Shown piece after piece: positions 34,366 through 45,596 of a stretch of DNA of 64,000 nucleotides. Where the stretch lies: positions 806,001-870,000 of the forward strand of contig NZ_CP097463.1 in NCBI RefSeq assembly GCF_027247405.1, given 5' to 3'. The position numbers and the translations under genes were made by a program. Source of the stretch: Jatrophihabitans cynanchi (GTDB taxonomy: Bacteria; Actinomycetota; Actinomycetes; Mycobacteriales; Jatrophihabitantaceae). Below the pieces are notes generated by a model. That model had not been told where the DNA came from and ran no database searches. It saw only the letters and a list, made by a program, of their open reading frames with translations. Positions within the stretch are counted from its first letter, which is position 1; each line of letters begins with the position of its first letter.

Positions 34366-35194
34366 GCCGCGCGCGTGCTCGTCGGATCGCCTCGTCGCGG
34401 ATGTGCTGCGCGACGGTGTGTAGTTTCTGGTTCTCGCTCTGGCTGATCTGCCGTAGCCGGTCGAAGGCCTCGTCCGGGCCGCACCCGATGCGGCTCATCA
34501 CGATGCCCATCGCCTGGTCGATGGTGGACCGACTGGTCAACGCGGCCTGCAGTTGCGCCGCGAGCCGGCGGGTCTGAGCGAGCACCTGGGCGTTCTGCAC
34601 CGCGATCGCGGCGGGCACCGCGAACAGTTCCCCGATCAACGCGGCGTGCGTGTCGAAGGCACCGGGCCGGTGCGCGTACACGTTCATCGCACCGAGCACC
34701 CCATCGGATGTCAGCAACGGGATAGACAGCACGCTGTGCACCCCGAGGTGCCCCACGCGCGGCCCGAAGTGCGGCCACTGCGGGTCGTCACTCAGCGACC
34801 CGGAACGCACCGTCCGGGCCTCGGCGGCGGCGGTGATGCAGGGACCCTCCTCGATGCTGTACTGAATCGCGTCGACCTGGCCCACGAACGGAGCGCTTGC
34901 CACGATCGTGTCGCTGCGCCCGGCCTCGATCATGGTCAGGCCCGCGCCGTCCGCACCGGGTATGGCTGCGACCGCGTACTCGGCGATCCTGGTCAACACG
35001 TCGGCCAGCTGCATCTGACCGGTCGCGAGCCGGGACAGCGCGGCCACGCTGGTTCGCAGATCGTCGTCCTCGCTGGCGGCCAGCATCTGGGTGGCTGCAT
35101 CGGAGCCGGCAACGTCCGACCGACCAGCAGCGCTGTGCTGTAGCGGGTCCTGCACCGGGGTGTCGCCAGCGGCGCCCGGCGTGGTCTCATTCAT
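34352..35194 (-). CDS. GAF-ANTAR transcription antitermination regulator
   Basis: 280 residues. A GAF domain about 45-200 (LADVLTRIAEYAVAAIPGAD, GVHSVLSIPLL, AMNVYAH) is joined by a helical linker to a C-terminal ANTAR domain (LTSRSTIDQAMGIVMSRIGC, then DEAFDRLRQISQSENQKLH). GAF-ANTAR proteins sense small ligands and stop premature termination by binding paired hairpins in mRNA. ATG 35194 has GAGGAA 6 nt upstream. Its 3' end runs into a 16-bp tandem repeat. Confidence 0.92.
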   Translation of the reverse strand: MNETTPGAAGDTPVQDPLQHSAAGRSDVAGSDAATQMLAASEDDDLRTSVAALSRLATGQMQLADVLTRIAEYAVAAIPGADGAGLTMIEAGRSDTIVASAPFVGQVDAIQYSIEEGPCITAAAEARTVRSGSLSDDPQWPHFGPRVGHLGVHSVLSIPLLTSDGVLGAMNVYAHRPGAFDTHAALIGELFAVPAAIAVQNAQVLAQTRRLAAQLQAALTSRSTIDQAMGIVMSRIGCGPDEAFDRLRQISQSENQKLHTVAQHIRDEAIRRARARHTEA

Positions 35195-35410
35195 GATCGT
35201 TCCTCGCGTCTGCCACCGGTTCCGGACGACTTGCCGCTGACGATACGCGCACCCGCTCAGGCGCCCGGCCCGCCGAATCGGGCAGGGCGCGCTAGACTCT
35301 GGGTGGTTGAGACCTCAGCCGGGTCCAGGGCAGAATTCTCGCCGGACGGCGGTTCTGTGAGCGGTAGCTCGACACTGGACGATGCACCGTGATCCACGAT
35401 CGGATCACTA

Positions 35411-35815
35411 ATGTCCAGCCTGCCCGACACCCTCCGAAGACGCGTTGCAACGCCGTCACCCCCCGTTCGCGAAGCACCGCTGGAACCAGCAAGCACGCCC
35501 GCGGAGCCGATCTCGGGGTTGGCGGTACGGCTCGACCGGTCCGAGCGGCGCGTGACCGTGAGCGGCGAACTCGACCTGGCCACCGTTCCCAGGCTGAACG
35601 ACGTCATGAGCCTGCTCTTGCACGTCAACCCCGGCGACAGCACCATCGACGTCGCCGGCTTGAGCTTCATCGACGCAGCCGGCCTCAGCTGCCTGGTTGC
35701 CCAGTCAAAGCTGCTCGCCGCAGTCGGTGCGAAGATCAGCATCGTCGGCGCGATACCCCGGCTGCGCAGGGTATTCGACATCGTCAGCATCGGCGATCTG
35801 CTGCAGGCGCCCTGA
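35411..35815 (+). CDS. STAS-domain anti-sigma factor antagonist-like protein
   Basis: 134 residues. After about 38 Pro/Ala-rich residues a STAS domain runs to the end (ERRVTVSGELDLATVPRL, STIDVAGLSFIDAAGLSCL). STAS antagonists are switched off by phosphorylation of a Ser in the DSSG motif; here it is DAAG, so that switch is missing and the protein may be constitutively active or regulated differently. No anti-sigma kinase gene adjoins it. Confidence 0.85.
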   Translation: MSSLPDTLRRRVATPSPPVREAPLEPASTPAEPISGLAVRLDRSERRVTVSGELDLATVPRLNDVMSLLLHVNPGDSTIDVAGLSFIDAAGLSCLVAQSKLLAAVGAKISIVGAIPRLRRVFDIVSIGDLLQAP

Positions 35816-35823
35816 CCTGTCGC

Positions 35824-38216
<2,393 letters not shown>

Positions 38217-38247
38217 GGCGGCGGGCGGAACCCGCTGTCAGAGGCCC

Positions 38248-38366
38248 GTCCGCCGAACGGGACCGTCAGCCGAACGGGACCGTCAGCCGAACGGGACCGT
38301 CCGCCGAACGGGAACGTCCGCCGAACGGGAACGTCAGCGGAACGGGGCCGTCAGCCGAAGAACACC
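38248..38366 (-). repeat. 17-bp tandem array (7 units) anchored on the pfkA stop codon
   Basis: Exact 17-bp period at 38248, 38265, 38282, 38299, 38316, 38333 and 38350. The minus-strand unit is close to GGTCCCGTTCGGCTGAC; the first unit is the end of pfkA itself (Phe-Phe-Gly-stop), and most later units keep the GGC-TGA or GGC-GGA. It fills most of the space between pfkA and the aroG promoter. Confidence 0.9.
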
Positions 38367-39394
38367 TCGGCCTCGGCGTACCTGTTCGGGTCGACGATCT
38401 TGAGCTCGGTGGTCGCCTCGGCAAGCGGCACCCGGACGATGTCGGTACCGCGCAGCGCGACCATCTTGCCCCAGTCGCCGTCGTGGGCGGCGTCGACGGC
38501 GTTGAGCCCGAACCGCGTCGCGAGTACCCGGTCGAACGCCGACGGGGTGCCGCCGCGCTGGATGTGGCCGAGCACCGTGGTCCGGGCCTCCTTGCCGGTG
38601 CGCTGCTCGATCTGGGCGGCCAGCCACTCGCCGATGCCCCCGAGGCGGACGTGCCCGAACGCGTCCAGACCTTTCTCCAGCACCGCGGCTTCGCCGCCGT
38701 CGGGCGTCGCGCCCTCGGCGACCACCAGGATCGGCGCGTAGTGCGATTCGAAGCGGCTCTCGACGTACGCGCACACGCGATCGAGCGAGAACGGCTGCTC
38801 GGGGATGAGGATGACGTTGGCGCCGCCGGCCATGCCCGCGTGCAGCGCGATCCAGCCCGCGTGCCGGCCCATCACCTCGACGATCAGCGCCCGGTGGTGC
38901 GACTCGGCAGTGGTGTGCAGCCGGTCGATTGCCTCCATCGCGATGTTCACGGCGGTGTCGAAGCCGAAGGTGAAGTCGGTGGCGTTCAGGTCGTTGTCGA
39001 TCGTCTTCGGGACGCCGATCACGTGCACGCCCAGCTCGTGCAGCCGGGTGGCCACGCCGAGGGTGTCCTCGCCACCGATCGCGATGAGCGCGTCCACACT
39101 GTTCGCCGCGAGGTTCTCCCGGATCCGGTCGATGCCGCTCGCGCCGGAGGCGGAGTCCTCGACCTTGAACGGGTTGGTCCGCGACGAGCCGAGGATGGTG
39201 CCGCCGCGAGGCAGGATGCCGCGGACGTCGGCGATGCCGAGCGGCATCGTGATGTTCTCCAGCGGCCCCTTCCAGCCGTCGCGGAACCCGACGAACTCGT
39301 GCCCGTACACGCCCACGCCCTTGCGGACGACGGCACGGATGACCGCGTTGAGTCCCGGGCAGTCGCCCCCACCCGTCAGCACACCGATTCGCAT
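38351..39394 (-). CDS. pfkA: 6-phosphofructokinase with pyrophosphate-type signature
   Basis: 347 residues. GVLTGGGDCPGLNAVIR, IDNDLNATDFTFGFDTA, EVMGRHAGWIAL and GHIQRGGTPSAFDR are standard. The phosphoryl-donor positions read GGED (D110) and GVPKTIDND (K130): Asp and Lys at these two sites are the known determinants of pyrophosphate use, whereas ATP enzymes, including M. tuberculosis PfkA as I recall (GGEGT), have Gly at the first. So reversible PPi-dependent phosphorylation of fructose 6-phosphate is likely. TAGGGT lies 8 nt before the ATG, no Shine-Dalgarno sequence. Confidence 0.92.
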   Translation of the reverse strand: MRIGVLTGGGDCPGLNAVIRAVVRKGVGVYGHEFVGFRDGWKGPLENITMPLGIADVRGILPRGGTILGSSRTNPFKVEDSASGASGIDRIRENLAANSVDALIAIGGEDTLGVATRLHELGVHVIGVPKTIDNDLNATDFTFGFDTAVNIAMEAIDRLHTTAESHHRALIVEVMGRHAGWIALHAGMAGGANVILIPEQPFSLDRVCAYVESRFESHYAPILVVAEGATPDGGEAAVLEKGLDAFGHVRLGGIGEWLAAQIEQRTGKEARTTVLGHIQRGGTPSAFDRVLATRFGLNAVDAAHDGDWGKMVALRGTDIVRVPLAEATTELKIVDPNRYAEAEVFFG

Positions 39395-39402
39395 AGATCG
39401 TG

Positions 39403-39408
39403 ACCCTA
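39403..39408 (-). promoter_or_regulatory. -10 box TAGGGT, leaderless start of pfkA
   Basis: TAGGGT, 8 nt, ATG 39394. Confidence 0.5.
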
Positions 39409-39422
39409 GCGCGATGAGTGGG

Positions 39423-39893
39423 TCAGCTCAGAGCCTGCCAGCGCGCGAGGTTGTGCCGCGCATCGGCGAGCGCGTCGTGCTGGTCCGCCGGCGCCGGCGG
39501 CAGCGGCGGCGACCCGGCGTCCTCCCAGCGCTGGCGCAACTCGTGGGTGAAGCGCGGGATCACCCGTGGCAGTGCCCGCATGTCGCCCCACAGCTGGGCG
39601 AGCACGACGTGGTCGTAGGACGCCATCCAGGCCCACAGCTCGATCGGCTCACCCGGGGCGGTGAGGAAGGCGAGCAGGTCGTCGCGGATTCGCTCGAGCG
39701 AGCGCCACGCCTTGTCCGCAGGCGGCGGCAGCTTGTCCAGCACGTGCTTGCGCACCCAGTCGATCGCGCGGGACGGGTCGAACTGGGTCGACACGGCGTA
39801 GAACTCGCGGCCGTCCTCGGCGACCACACCGATCGAGACCAGCTCGATGGTGCGGCCGTCCTCGATGAACTCGCAGTCGTAGAAGTACCGCAC
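39423..39893 (-). CDS. Rv2179c-like 3'-5' exoribonuclease
   Basis: 156 residues, DEDD fold. YFYDCEFIEDG carries the first Asp/Glu pair (6 and 8), WAWMASYDHVVLAQLWG the second Asp, and QHDALADARHNL the terminal His/Asp. Closely follows M. tuberculosis Rv2179c as I remember it, an exoribonuclease acting on 3' overhangs and related to RNase T. GTG 39893 starts 5 nt after the plsC stop; the longer frame upstream overlaps plsC and was rejected. Confidence 0.88.
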   Translation of the reverse strand: MRYFYDCEFIEDGRTIELVSIGVVAEDGREFYAVSTQFDPSRAIDWVRKHVLDKLPPPADKAWRSLERIRDDLLAFLTAPGEPIELWAWMASYDHVVLAQLWGDMRALPRVIPRFTHELRQRWEDAGSPPLPPAPADQHDALADARHNLARWQALS

Positions 39894-39898
39894 CGTGA

Positions 39899-40702
39899 TC
39901 AGGAAGCGCGGCTGTCCGGCACGCGATCGCCGAGCTCGCGCACGGTGCGGGCTCCGAAGGCCTCCTGATCGAGCCCCTGCGACTTCTTCACCTTGGCCGC
40001 GTACTGGTCGACGTACTCCTGGCCGGACAGCTGCATCAGCTCGTACATGATCTCGTCGGTGATCGAGCGCTCGACGAACCGGTCGCCCGCCATGCCCTCG
40101 TAGCGGGAGAAGTCGAGCGGCTTGCCGAACCGGACCCCGGGGCGCGGCCGCAGTCGCGGGATGAGCCGCCCGGCCGGCTGGATGACGTCGGTGTTCACCA
40201 TCGCGCACGGGATCACGACGGCGCCGGATTCCAGCGCCATCCGCGCCACACCCGTCTTGCCGCGGTACAGCCGCCCGTCCGGTGACCGGGTGCCCTCCGG
40301 GTAGATGCCGAGCAGCTTGCCCTCACGCAGCACCCGCACCCCGGTGTTCAGCGCGGCCCGGGAGGCATCCGAGTCGGATCGGTCGATCGGCACCTGGCCG
40401 ACGCCGGCGAAGAACAGTCGCGAGAAGAAACCCTTGATGCCCGGTGTGGTGAAGTACTCGGCCTTGGCCAGGAAGGTGACCTTGCGCTTGACCATGACCG
40501 GCATGAAGAACGAGTCGCAGAACGAGAGGTGATTGCTCGCCAGGATCGCCGGGCGGTCGTCCGGGATGTTCTCCAGCCCCTCGGTCCACGGCCGCCACAG
40601 ACCCCGCAGGAACGGGCCGAGCAGCACGAACTTGGCGAGCCAGTAGAACACGGGCGTGGACTCCCACTTTCCGGCCGGTGCAGGTGTTGTCCCCCGCGAC
40701 AT
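39899..40702 (-). CDS. plsC: 1-acyl-sn-glycerol-3-phosphate acyltransferase (PlsC family), Rv2182c-like
   Basis: 267 residues from ATG 40702, with GAGG 6 nt upstream. Acyltransferase block I NHLSFCD (57-63), a membrane-associated helix before it (FYWLAKFVLLGPFLRGLW), and block III YPEGTRSPDGRLYRGKTG. Adds the second acyl chain to lysophosphatidic acid at the inner membrane. Rv2182c adjoins Rv2179c-Rv2181 in mycobacteria; the same order, shortened, is seen here. An upstream extension of 26 residues is unlikely. Confidence 0.9.
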   Translation of the reverse strand: MSRGTTPAPAGKWESTPVFYWLAKFVLLGPFLRGLWRPWTEGLENIPDDRPAILASNHLSFCDSFFMPVMVKRKVTFLAKAEYFTTPGIKGFFSRLFFAGVGQVPIDRSDSDASRAALNTGVRVLREGKLLGIYPEGTRSPDGRLYRGKTGVARMALESGAVVIPCAMVNTDVIQPAGRLIPRLRPRPGVRFGKPLDFSRYEGMAGDRFVERSITDEIMYELMQLSGQEYVDQYAAKVKKSQGLDQEAFGARTVRELGDRVPDSRAS

Positions 40703-40821
40703 TAGTGCCTCGGCCGCCCGGGGCCCATTTACTGCCCACCGGTCCGCCCGGATCTCGCCGCGTGCCCGGCCGGGGGGCATGATGGAGGGCCATTGCAGCT
40801 TTTCGCAGACGGAGAATCGAC

Positions 40822-41592
40822 GTGGCAGTGTTTCCGGGCGCCGAGCCGTATGCCGCAGACGGCGGGCCGGTCGGGGTGCTGCTCAGCCACGGCTTCACCG
40901 GCTGCCCGGCCAGCCTGCGCCCGTGGGCCGAGCATCTGGCTGCGGCCGGGTACACGGTGCGGCTGCCGCTGCTGCCCGGCCACGGCACGAGCTGGCAGGA
41001 CGCCAACCGCACCGGCTGGCCGGACTGGTACGGCCGCATCGAGCAGAGCTTCGAGGAGCTGGCGGCGCGCTGCGAGCAGGTGTTCGCGTTCGGGCTGTCG
41101 ATGGGCGGCACGCTCGTGACCCGGCTGGCCGAGCAGCGCGGCGATGCGGTCGCCGGCCTCGTCCTGGTCAACCCGTCCTACGCCACCGAGCGGTTCGACG
41201 CCCGGTTCGCGCGCTTCCTCGCCCCGTTCGTGCACTCGCGCCCCGCGATCGGCAACGACATCAAGAAGCCGGGCGTGGTCGAGCCTGCGTACGACCGGAC
41301 CCCGGTGGCCGCGTTCGCCTCGCTGCAGAAGTTGTGGCACGTGGTCGTGGACGACCTGGACAAGCTGACCTGCCCGGTGCGGATGTACCGCAGCGTCGAG
41401 GACCACGTGGTCGAGCCCTTGTCGGCCAAGCTGCTGCTTACCCGCGCGACCGGCACGGCGGTGCAGGAGGTCCTTCTGGAGAACAGCTACCACGTTGCGA
41501 CGCTCGACAACGACGCACCGGCGATCTTCGACGGCAGTGTCGAGTTCATCCGGTCGGTGGTCGGCACGGCCGCGGTCGAGGACGTGCCATGA
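40822..41592 (+). CDS. Alpha/beta hydrolase, carboxylesterase/monoacylglycerol lipase type
   Basis: 256 residues. VLLSHGFTGCPASL is the oxyanion region, GLSMGG holds nucleophile S93, and the charge relay is provided by Asp in YRSVEDHVV and His in ENSYHVATLD. Similar to Est30-like thermostable esterases and monoacylglycerol lipases. GTG 40822 follows GGAG at 8 nt. Coupled by ATGA to the membrane gene downstream and divergent from plsC, suggesting lipid turnover. Confidence 0.88.
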   Translation: MAVFPGAEPYAADGGPVGVLLSHGFTGCPASLRPWAEHLAAAGYTVRLPLLPGHGTSWQDANRTGWPDWYGRIEQSFEELAARCEQVFAFGLSMGGTLVTRLAEQRGDAVAGLVLVNPSYATERFDARFARFLAPFVHSRPAIGNDIKKPGVVEPAYDRTPVAAFASLQKLWHVVVDDLDKLTCPVRMYRSVEDHVVEPLSAKLLLTRATGTAVQEVLLENSYHVATLDNDAPAIFDGSVEFIRSVVGTAAVEDVP

Positions 41593-42296
41593 CCACCCCG
41601 TCGACGTCCGAACCCGGCGGGACGGACGCGCATCGTCCACTCGACAACGGTCTGGCCGCGATGCGCTACGTGCCGCTGACCGACATCGCGCCGGACATCG
41701 GCAGGCACCTGCTGACCGCGCTCGGCCGGGCCCGCATCGCCGCGTACCTGGACGAGTCCCCTGGACGCGAGGACACCCGGCGGCTGTTCGTCGCCGCCGA
41801 GGAACGCAGCGACGCGCGGACCATCGTCGCAGCCGTGGTGCGCGCGGCCGGTGGCACGCCTCCGGCGACGGCGGACGAGCCGGCGCCCCGACCGGACCCG
41901 CTGGCCGGTGTCGATCTCGATGCGGCCTTCGCCGACCTGGTCGCCGACTGGCACGTGGACACGGTGACGGCGATCCGAAACGCGGAGAGGGCACTGGCGC
42001 GTGAGGACGCCGACTGGAAGGCCGCATTGGAGCAGTCGGCGGACCCGGTCTGGCTGGACGATCAGCACTACGTGCCGCCGGCGCCGCCACCGCTGCCCCG
42101 GCTGGCGGCCCCAACCATCACCGCGATGGCGGTGATCGCGATCTCCATCCTGCTGCTGGGGCTCGGCGGCCAGTTCGGCCTGGCGAACAAGCTGACGCTG
42201 CTGCTCGGCGTGCTCGGCGTGCTGCTCGGCGCCGGGATCCTGGTGATGCGGTTACGCGAGCGGCACGACGACGATGACGACGGGGCCGTCCTCTGA
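41589..42296 (+). CDS. Hypothetical protein with two C-terminal membrane helices
   Basis: 235 residues, unrecognised. A soluble N-terminal region (about 1-170, Asp/Ala-rich, MRYVPLTDIAPDIGRHLLTA) resembles no family I can name; two helices near 176-196 and 200-220 (PTITAMAVIAISILLLGL and LTLLLGVLGVLLGAGILVM) end in a poly-Asp tail. Widespread in actinobacteria next to lipid genes. ATG overlaps the hydrolase stop. Confidence 0.75.
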   Translation: MTTPSTSEPGGTDAHRPLDNGLAAMRYVPLTDIAPDIGRHLLTALGRARIAAYLDESPGREDTRRLFVAAEERSDARTIVAAVVRAAGGTPPATADEPAPRPDPLAGVDLDAAFADLVADWHVDTVTAIRNAERALAREDADWKAALEQSADPVWLDDQHYVPPAPPPLPRLAAPTITAMAVIAISILLLGLGGQFGLANKLTLLLGVLGVLLGAGILVMRLRERHDDDDDGAVL

Positions 42297-42357
42297 CCTC
42301 GGCGGGCGAGTCCGGATCTGAGCGAGCGCGCCGCCTCAGCAGGCCGACCGGCGTGGG

Positions 42358-44535
42358 CTAGCTGCCTTCGATGGCGCGAATCGCGGCGACCGTGCGCGCG
42401 CAGCACTGCCCGTCGCGCAGCGGGAACCCGCGCGCGATGCGGTCTGCGTATTCGGGTTCCGCGCCGCCGCGCAACGCGATGGACTCCAGAGCAGCGACAG
42501 CGTCGTGCACGGTCTCGGTCACGCGACCGAACCCGTCGTGCTCGTAACTCCAGCTACCCAACCTGCGGAAGTCGCCGAAGAACTCGTCACGATCGAACTG
42601 GTAGTAGACGACCGGCCGGCCGATGTAGGCCGCCTCGTTGGCGAGCGAGGAGTAGTCGGTGACGAGGGCGGCCGCACCAGCGATGAGGACTTGCACGTCC
42701 ACGTGGCCGAACCGCAGCGCCTTCACATGCTCCGGGAACTGGGCACCGTCGAGATAGTCCTGCATGTTCGGGTGTGGGACGAAGGTCAATTGCCAGTCCT
42801 GCTCCTCGCACAGCGACCGCAGCGACTCGTCGGCCAGGAACCCGCGCCACGCGCGCGCGTACTCCGAGTCCCAGAAACCGGCGAGCAGCGCGCGGCTGTT
42901 ACCCAGCGTTCGGCCGCCCAGCAGGCCAGGACGCCAGGTGGGCATCACGAGCAGCCATCGCCGCTCAGCGTGTTGTGCAAGCCGCAGCAGCCTGTCGTGC
43001 CGGGCCAGCCCCACCATCTGTACCTCGAGGTCGGTGAACACGTAGGGGCTCTGGTCGCCGACGATCGCCTCGTGTTCGGACGGCGTCGACGTCACGAAGC
43101 AGTCGATCGGCTTGCTGTTGAGCCAACGGGACAGGTCGTGCGACAGGACGCCGTGCTGCAGGAAGGTGAACCGCCACCGCGGCCTACCCAGCATGTGCCT
43201 GCGAAACGGAAGGCAGACATAATCGTCCGCCTGCGAGGAGATCAGGTGCGCGCAGTTGAGCAGCGCGGTGAAGTAGTCGACCGAGCCGTAGTCGATCAGG
43301 CGGAAGCCCTCACGTTCGAGTCGCGGCCAGTCTGGGCTGTCCCGGGCCAGCACGAACCATGCGTTGATGTCCGGCTCCGCAGCCACCAGGTAGCGGTAGA
43401 GGTGCTCGGCGTTGTCCTGCGCCGCGACGTCCCGGTCCATCAGCAACCACGCGGCGCGGTACCGCCGGCGTGCCGCGATGCCACGGGCGCGCCAGCGGAT
43501 TCGCAGGTCGCGGGCGACGATGCGCACGACCGCCCGCTTCTCGCTGAGCGCCGTGCGGTACCGCACGGCGCTCGGACGCACCGCGGGCGAGCGGTGGAGC
43601 ACGACCTCGCCTGCGCCATCGACGCGAAGCTGGGCAGTGTCCGGGATCCACACGATCCGCTCCGCCAACAGGTGCTTGCCGACGACCAGGACCGCACGGA
43701 CCTTGTGATGCTCCGCACGCACCAGGTCACCGTCGACGGTCACGCGCTCCTCCGGGCTCTCATCGGCGAAGAAGTAGCTGACGCGGGTCAACCCCCGGGC
43801 GGGATCGCGCCGGCGGACCGGCTGGGTGTGTGCGTGGCGCCGGCGGATGCCGATCAACAGCGCCGCACGCGCCTCCTCGGTGGCGTCGGCGCACCTGCAG
43901 GCGGCGATCGCCTCGTCGTCGATCTGCTGCACAGCCCGGCCGAGCGCACCATGGAACGCCTCGATCGCCGCAGGTGATAGTGACACGCCGGCGAGCCGCC
44001 TGTCCTCACGCAGATAGGCGAACAACTGCCGCAAGCACAGGTTCTGCAACCAGCGTGGCGCTGCACCGCGCTGGCCGCGCGCCTGCTCCAATACGTCGGC
44101 GAGCCGCTGCGGTGCTCCTGAATACCTGCCGGCGTCGCTGCGGTCGACGGTGGTGGCTGCAAGACCACGCAGCCGGCCGACCACGACCTTGGGGCGTGGT
44201 ACTGCCAGGAGATAGCGCGCTGCGAGGAGCGCGGCGGCGAGGTCCGGAGCGAGATCGGGTTCGGGACGAAGGTCGTGCGCGCGCAGCACCCGTCGGCGGA
44301 ACAGCAGGACGGCGTCGTCGAGCAGGAGTGCGTCCGGTTCACGCTCCAGATCCACGACGTGCCGTCCGCGCCGGCCCGGCCTGAGCACGACCAGGTCGGC
44401 GGTCCCGGCCGCCGCGGCCGGCAGCGCCAATCGCTCGGGGGCGGGCAGCGGCGCGTCCCATCTGAAGACGACCCAGTCGCCGGGCGCATCGGCTGCGCTG
44501 TCCGCATCGATCACCGAGACCGTGCAGGGCGCCAT
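42358..44535 (-). CDS. CDP-glycerol glycerophosphotransferase-like polymerase (TagF/TarF family)
   Basis: 725 residues. Residues 1 to about 330 are an Arg-rich N-terminal region without a known family. The C-terminal part (WLLMDRDVAAQDNAEHLYRY, FLQHGVLSHDLSRWLN, VTSTPSEHE, LVMPTWRPG, FVPHPNMQDYL, LVTDYSSLANEAAYIGRPVVYYQFDRDEFF) contains the key segments of teichoic-acid glycerophosphotransferases, which add polyol phosphate units to a lipid-linked primer at the membrane. ATG 44535 overlaps the GT2 stop (TGATG). The two genes suggest a wall polymer made here; the exact polymer is unknown. Confidence 0.87.
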   Translation of the reverse strand: MAPCTVSVIDADSAADAPGDWVVFRWDAPLPAPERLALPAAAAGTADLVVLRPGRRGRHVVDLEREPDALLLDDAVLLFRRRVLRAHDLRPEPDLAPDLAAALLAARYLLAVPRPKVVVGRLRGLAATTVDRSDAGRYSGAPQRLADVLEQARGQRGAAPRWLQNLCLRQLFAYLREDRRLAGVSLSPAAIEAFHGALGRAVQQIDDEAIAACRCADATEEARAALLIGIRRRHAHTQPVRRRDPARGLTRVSYFFADESPEERVTVDGDLVRAEHHKVRAVLVVGKHLLAERIVWIPDTAQLRVDGAGEVVLHRSPAVRPSAVRYRTALSEKRAVVRIVARDLRIRWRARGIAARRRYRAAWLLMDRDVAAQDNAEHLYRYLVAAEPDINAWFVLARDSPDWPRLEREGFRLIDYGSVDYFTALLNCAHLISSQADDYVCLPFRRHMLGRPRWRFTFLQHGVLSHDLSRWLNSKPIDCFVTSTPSEHEAIVGDQSPYVFTDLEVQMVGLARHDRLLRLAQHAERRWLLVMPTWRPGLLGGRTLGNSRALLAGFWDSEYARAWRGFLADESLRSLCEEQDWQLTFVPHPNMQDYLDGAQFPEHVKALRFGHVDVQVLIAGAAALVTDYSSLANEAAYIGRPVVYYQFDRDEFFGDFRRLGSWSYEHDGFGRVTETVHDAVAALESIALRGGAEPEYADRIARGFPLRDGQCCARTVAAIRAIEGS

Positions 44536-45590
44536 CAACACGCTCCGCGACGGTAGCCGCGCAGCCGGCGCCGGACCACGTTCAGCAGTTGGGCCACACG
44601 GAACAGCCGGTAACCGCCGTGTTCGATCAGCCAGATCTTCAGGCCCAATCGGCCGGCAGGCCAATATCCGGGCGGTCGGTGCCGACGAACAGCGGCCGAT
44701 GTGGCCTGGAAGAACACACGTCGATCCTCCGGCGTGATCCTGGTGCTGTTCTCGAGCACCGTCGGAAGGTGCCACGCGACTCGGTCGAGCAGCGGACGGC
44801 GCCATTGCTCGAGCTCCGGATGGGTGTCGATATATGCAAACACCCGGTCGTACTGGGTGATCAGGTCGAAGTGGGACCGACCACGGGACGCGAGAATGCC
44901 AACCCCCTCGCGCCGTTCGTACCGGTAGCACACCCGGCAGATCGTCACCACACTACCGGCGCTCATGAGCACCGGGTAGGTCCACGCCACGTCCTCGTAC
45001 ACGCCGGTCGGAAACCGGAAGTCGTGCGCGATGAGGTACTCGCGCCGGTACGCCTTGTTCCACGCAACCGGGATGATGCGCAGCAGCTTGATGCGCTGTT
45101 CGATGGTCAGCGGTCCGGCGTGTGCCAGCAGTTCGTTGGTCTTGGGGTCCGGCACGAGGCGTCCGTCCGGGTAGCTCCATTCGTAGCCGAACATGACCAC
45201 ATCAGGCGTGCCGGCCGCAGCTATCCGATCGGCCACCGCTTGAAGCGCGCCGGGGGTGAGCGTGTCGTCGCTGTCGACGAACAGCAGGTACGGGGCGCGC
45301 GCGAGCGCCATGCCTGCGTTGCGGGCCATGCCCAGGCCGGAGTTGGCACGCAGGCTGATCAGCGTGATCCGCGAGTCCCGCTCGGCGTAGCGAAGGGCTT
45401 CGGCCAGACTTGTGTCCGTCGATGCGTCGTCGACCAGGACGATTTCGACGTCGGCAAAAGACTGCCCGCAGATCGAATCGAGGCACGCCGCCAGCGATGA
45501 CGCTGCGTTGAACTCGGGGACGACGACGCTGAGTAGCGGTGCCGTGGCGCCATCAGCGCTTCGATACAGCTCATAGTCGCCGATGCCCAT
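44535..45590 (-). CDS. GT2-family glycosyltransferase
   Basis: 351 residues, GT-A fold. LLSVVVPEFNAASSLAACLD, IVLVDDASTDTSLAEA (first Asp pair near 54) and LLFVDSDDTLTPG (DxD near 107) are diagnostic; no membrane helices. Likely adds a sugar to the wall polymer made by the coupled TagF-like protein. TAGTAT lies 6 nt before ATG 45590 (leaderless), and the region upstream is unusually AT-rich with an inverted repeat overlapping the -10 box. Confidence 0.9.
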   Translation of the reverse strand: MGIGDYELYRSADGATAPLLSVVVPEFNAASSLAACLDSICGQSFADVEIVLVDDASTDTSLAEALRYAERDSRITLISLRANSGLGMARNAGMALARAPYLLFVDSDDTLTPGALQAVADRIAAAGTPDVVMFGYEWSYPDGRLVPDPKTNELLAHAGPLTIEQRIKLLRIIPVAWNKAYRREYLIAHDFRFPTGVYEDVAWTYPVLMSAGSVVTICRVCYRYERREGVGILASRGRSHFDLITQYDRVFAYIDTHPELEQWRRPLLDRVAWHLPTVLENSTRITPEDRRVFFQATSAAVRRHRPPGYWPAGRLGLKIWLIEHGGYRLFRVAQLLNVVRRRLRGYRRGAC

Positions 45591-45596
45591 CGCCGA

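Noticed and set aside
38248-38366. CRISPR array
   Set aside because: Regular period but no unique spacers; direct tandem 17-mers only, and no cas genes.
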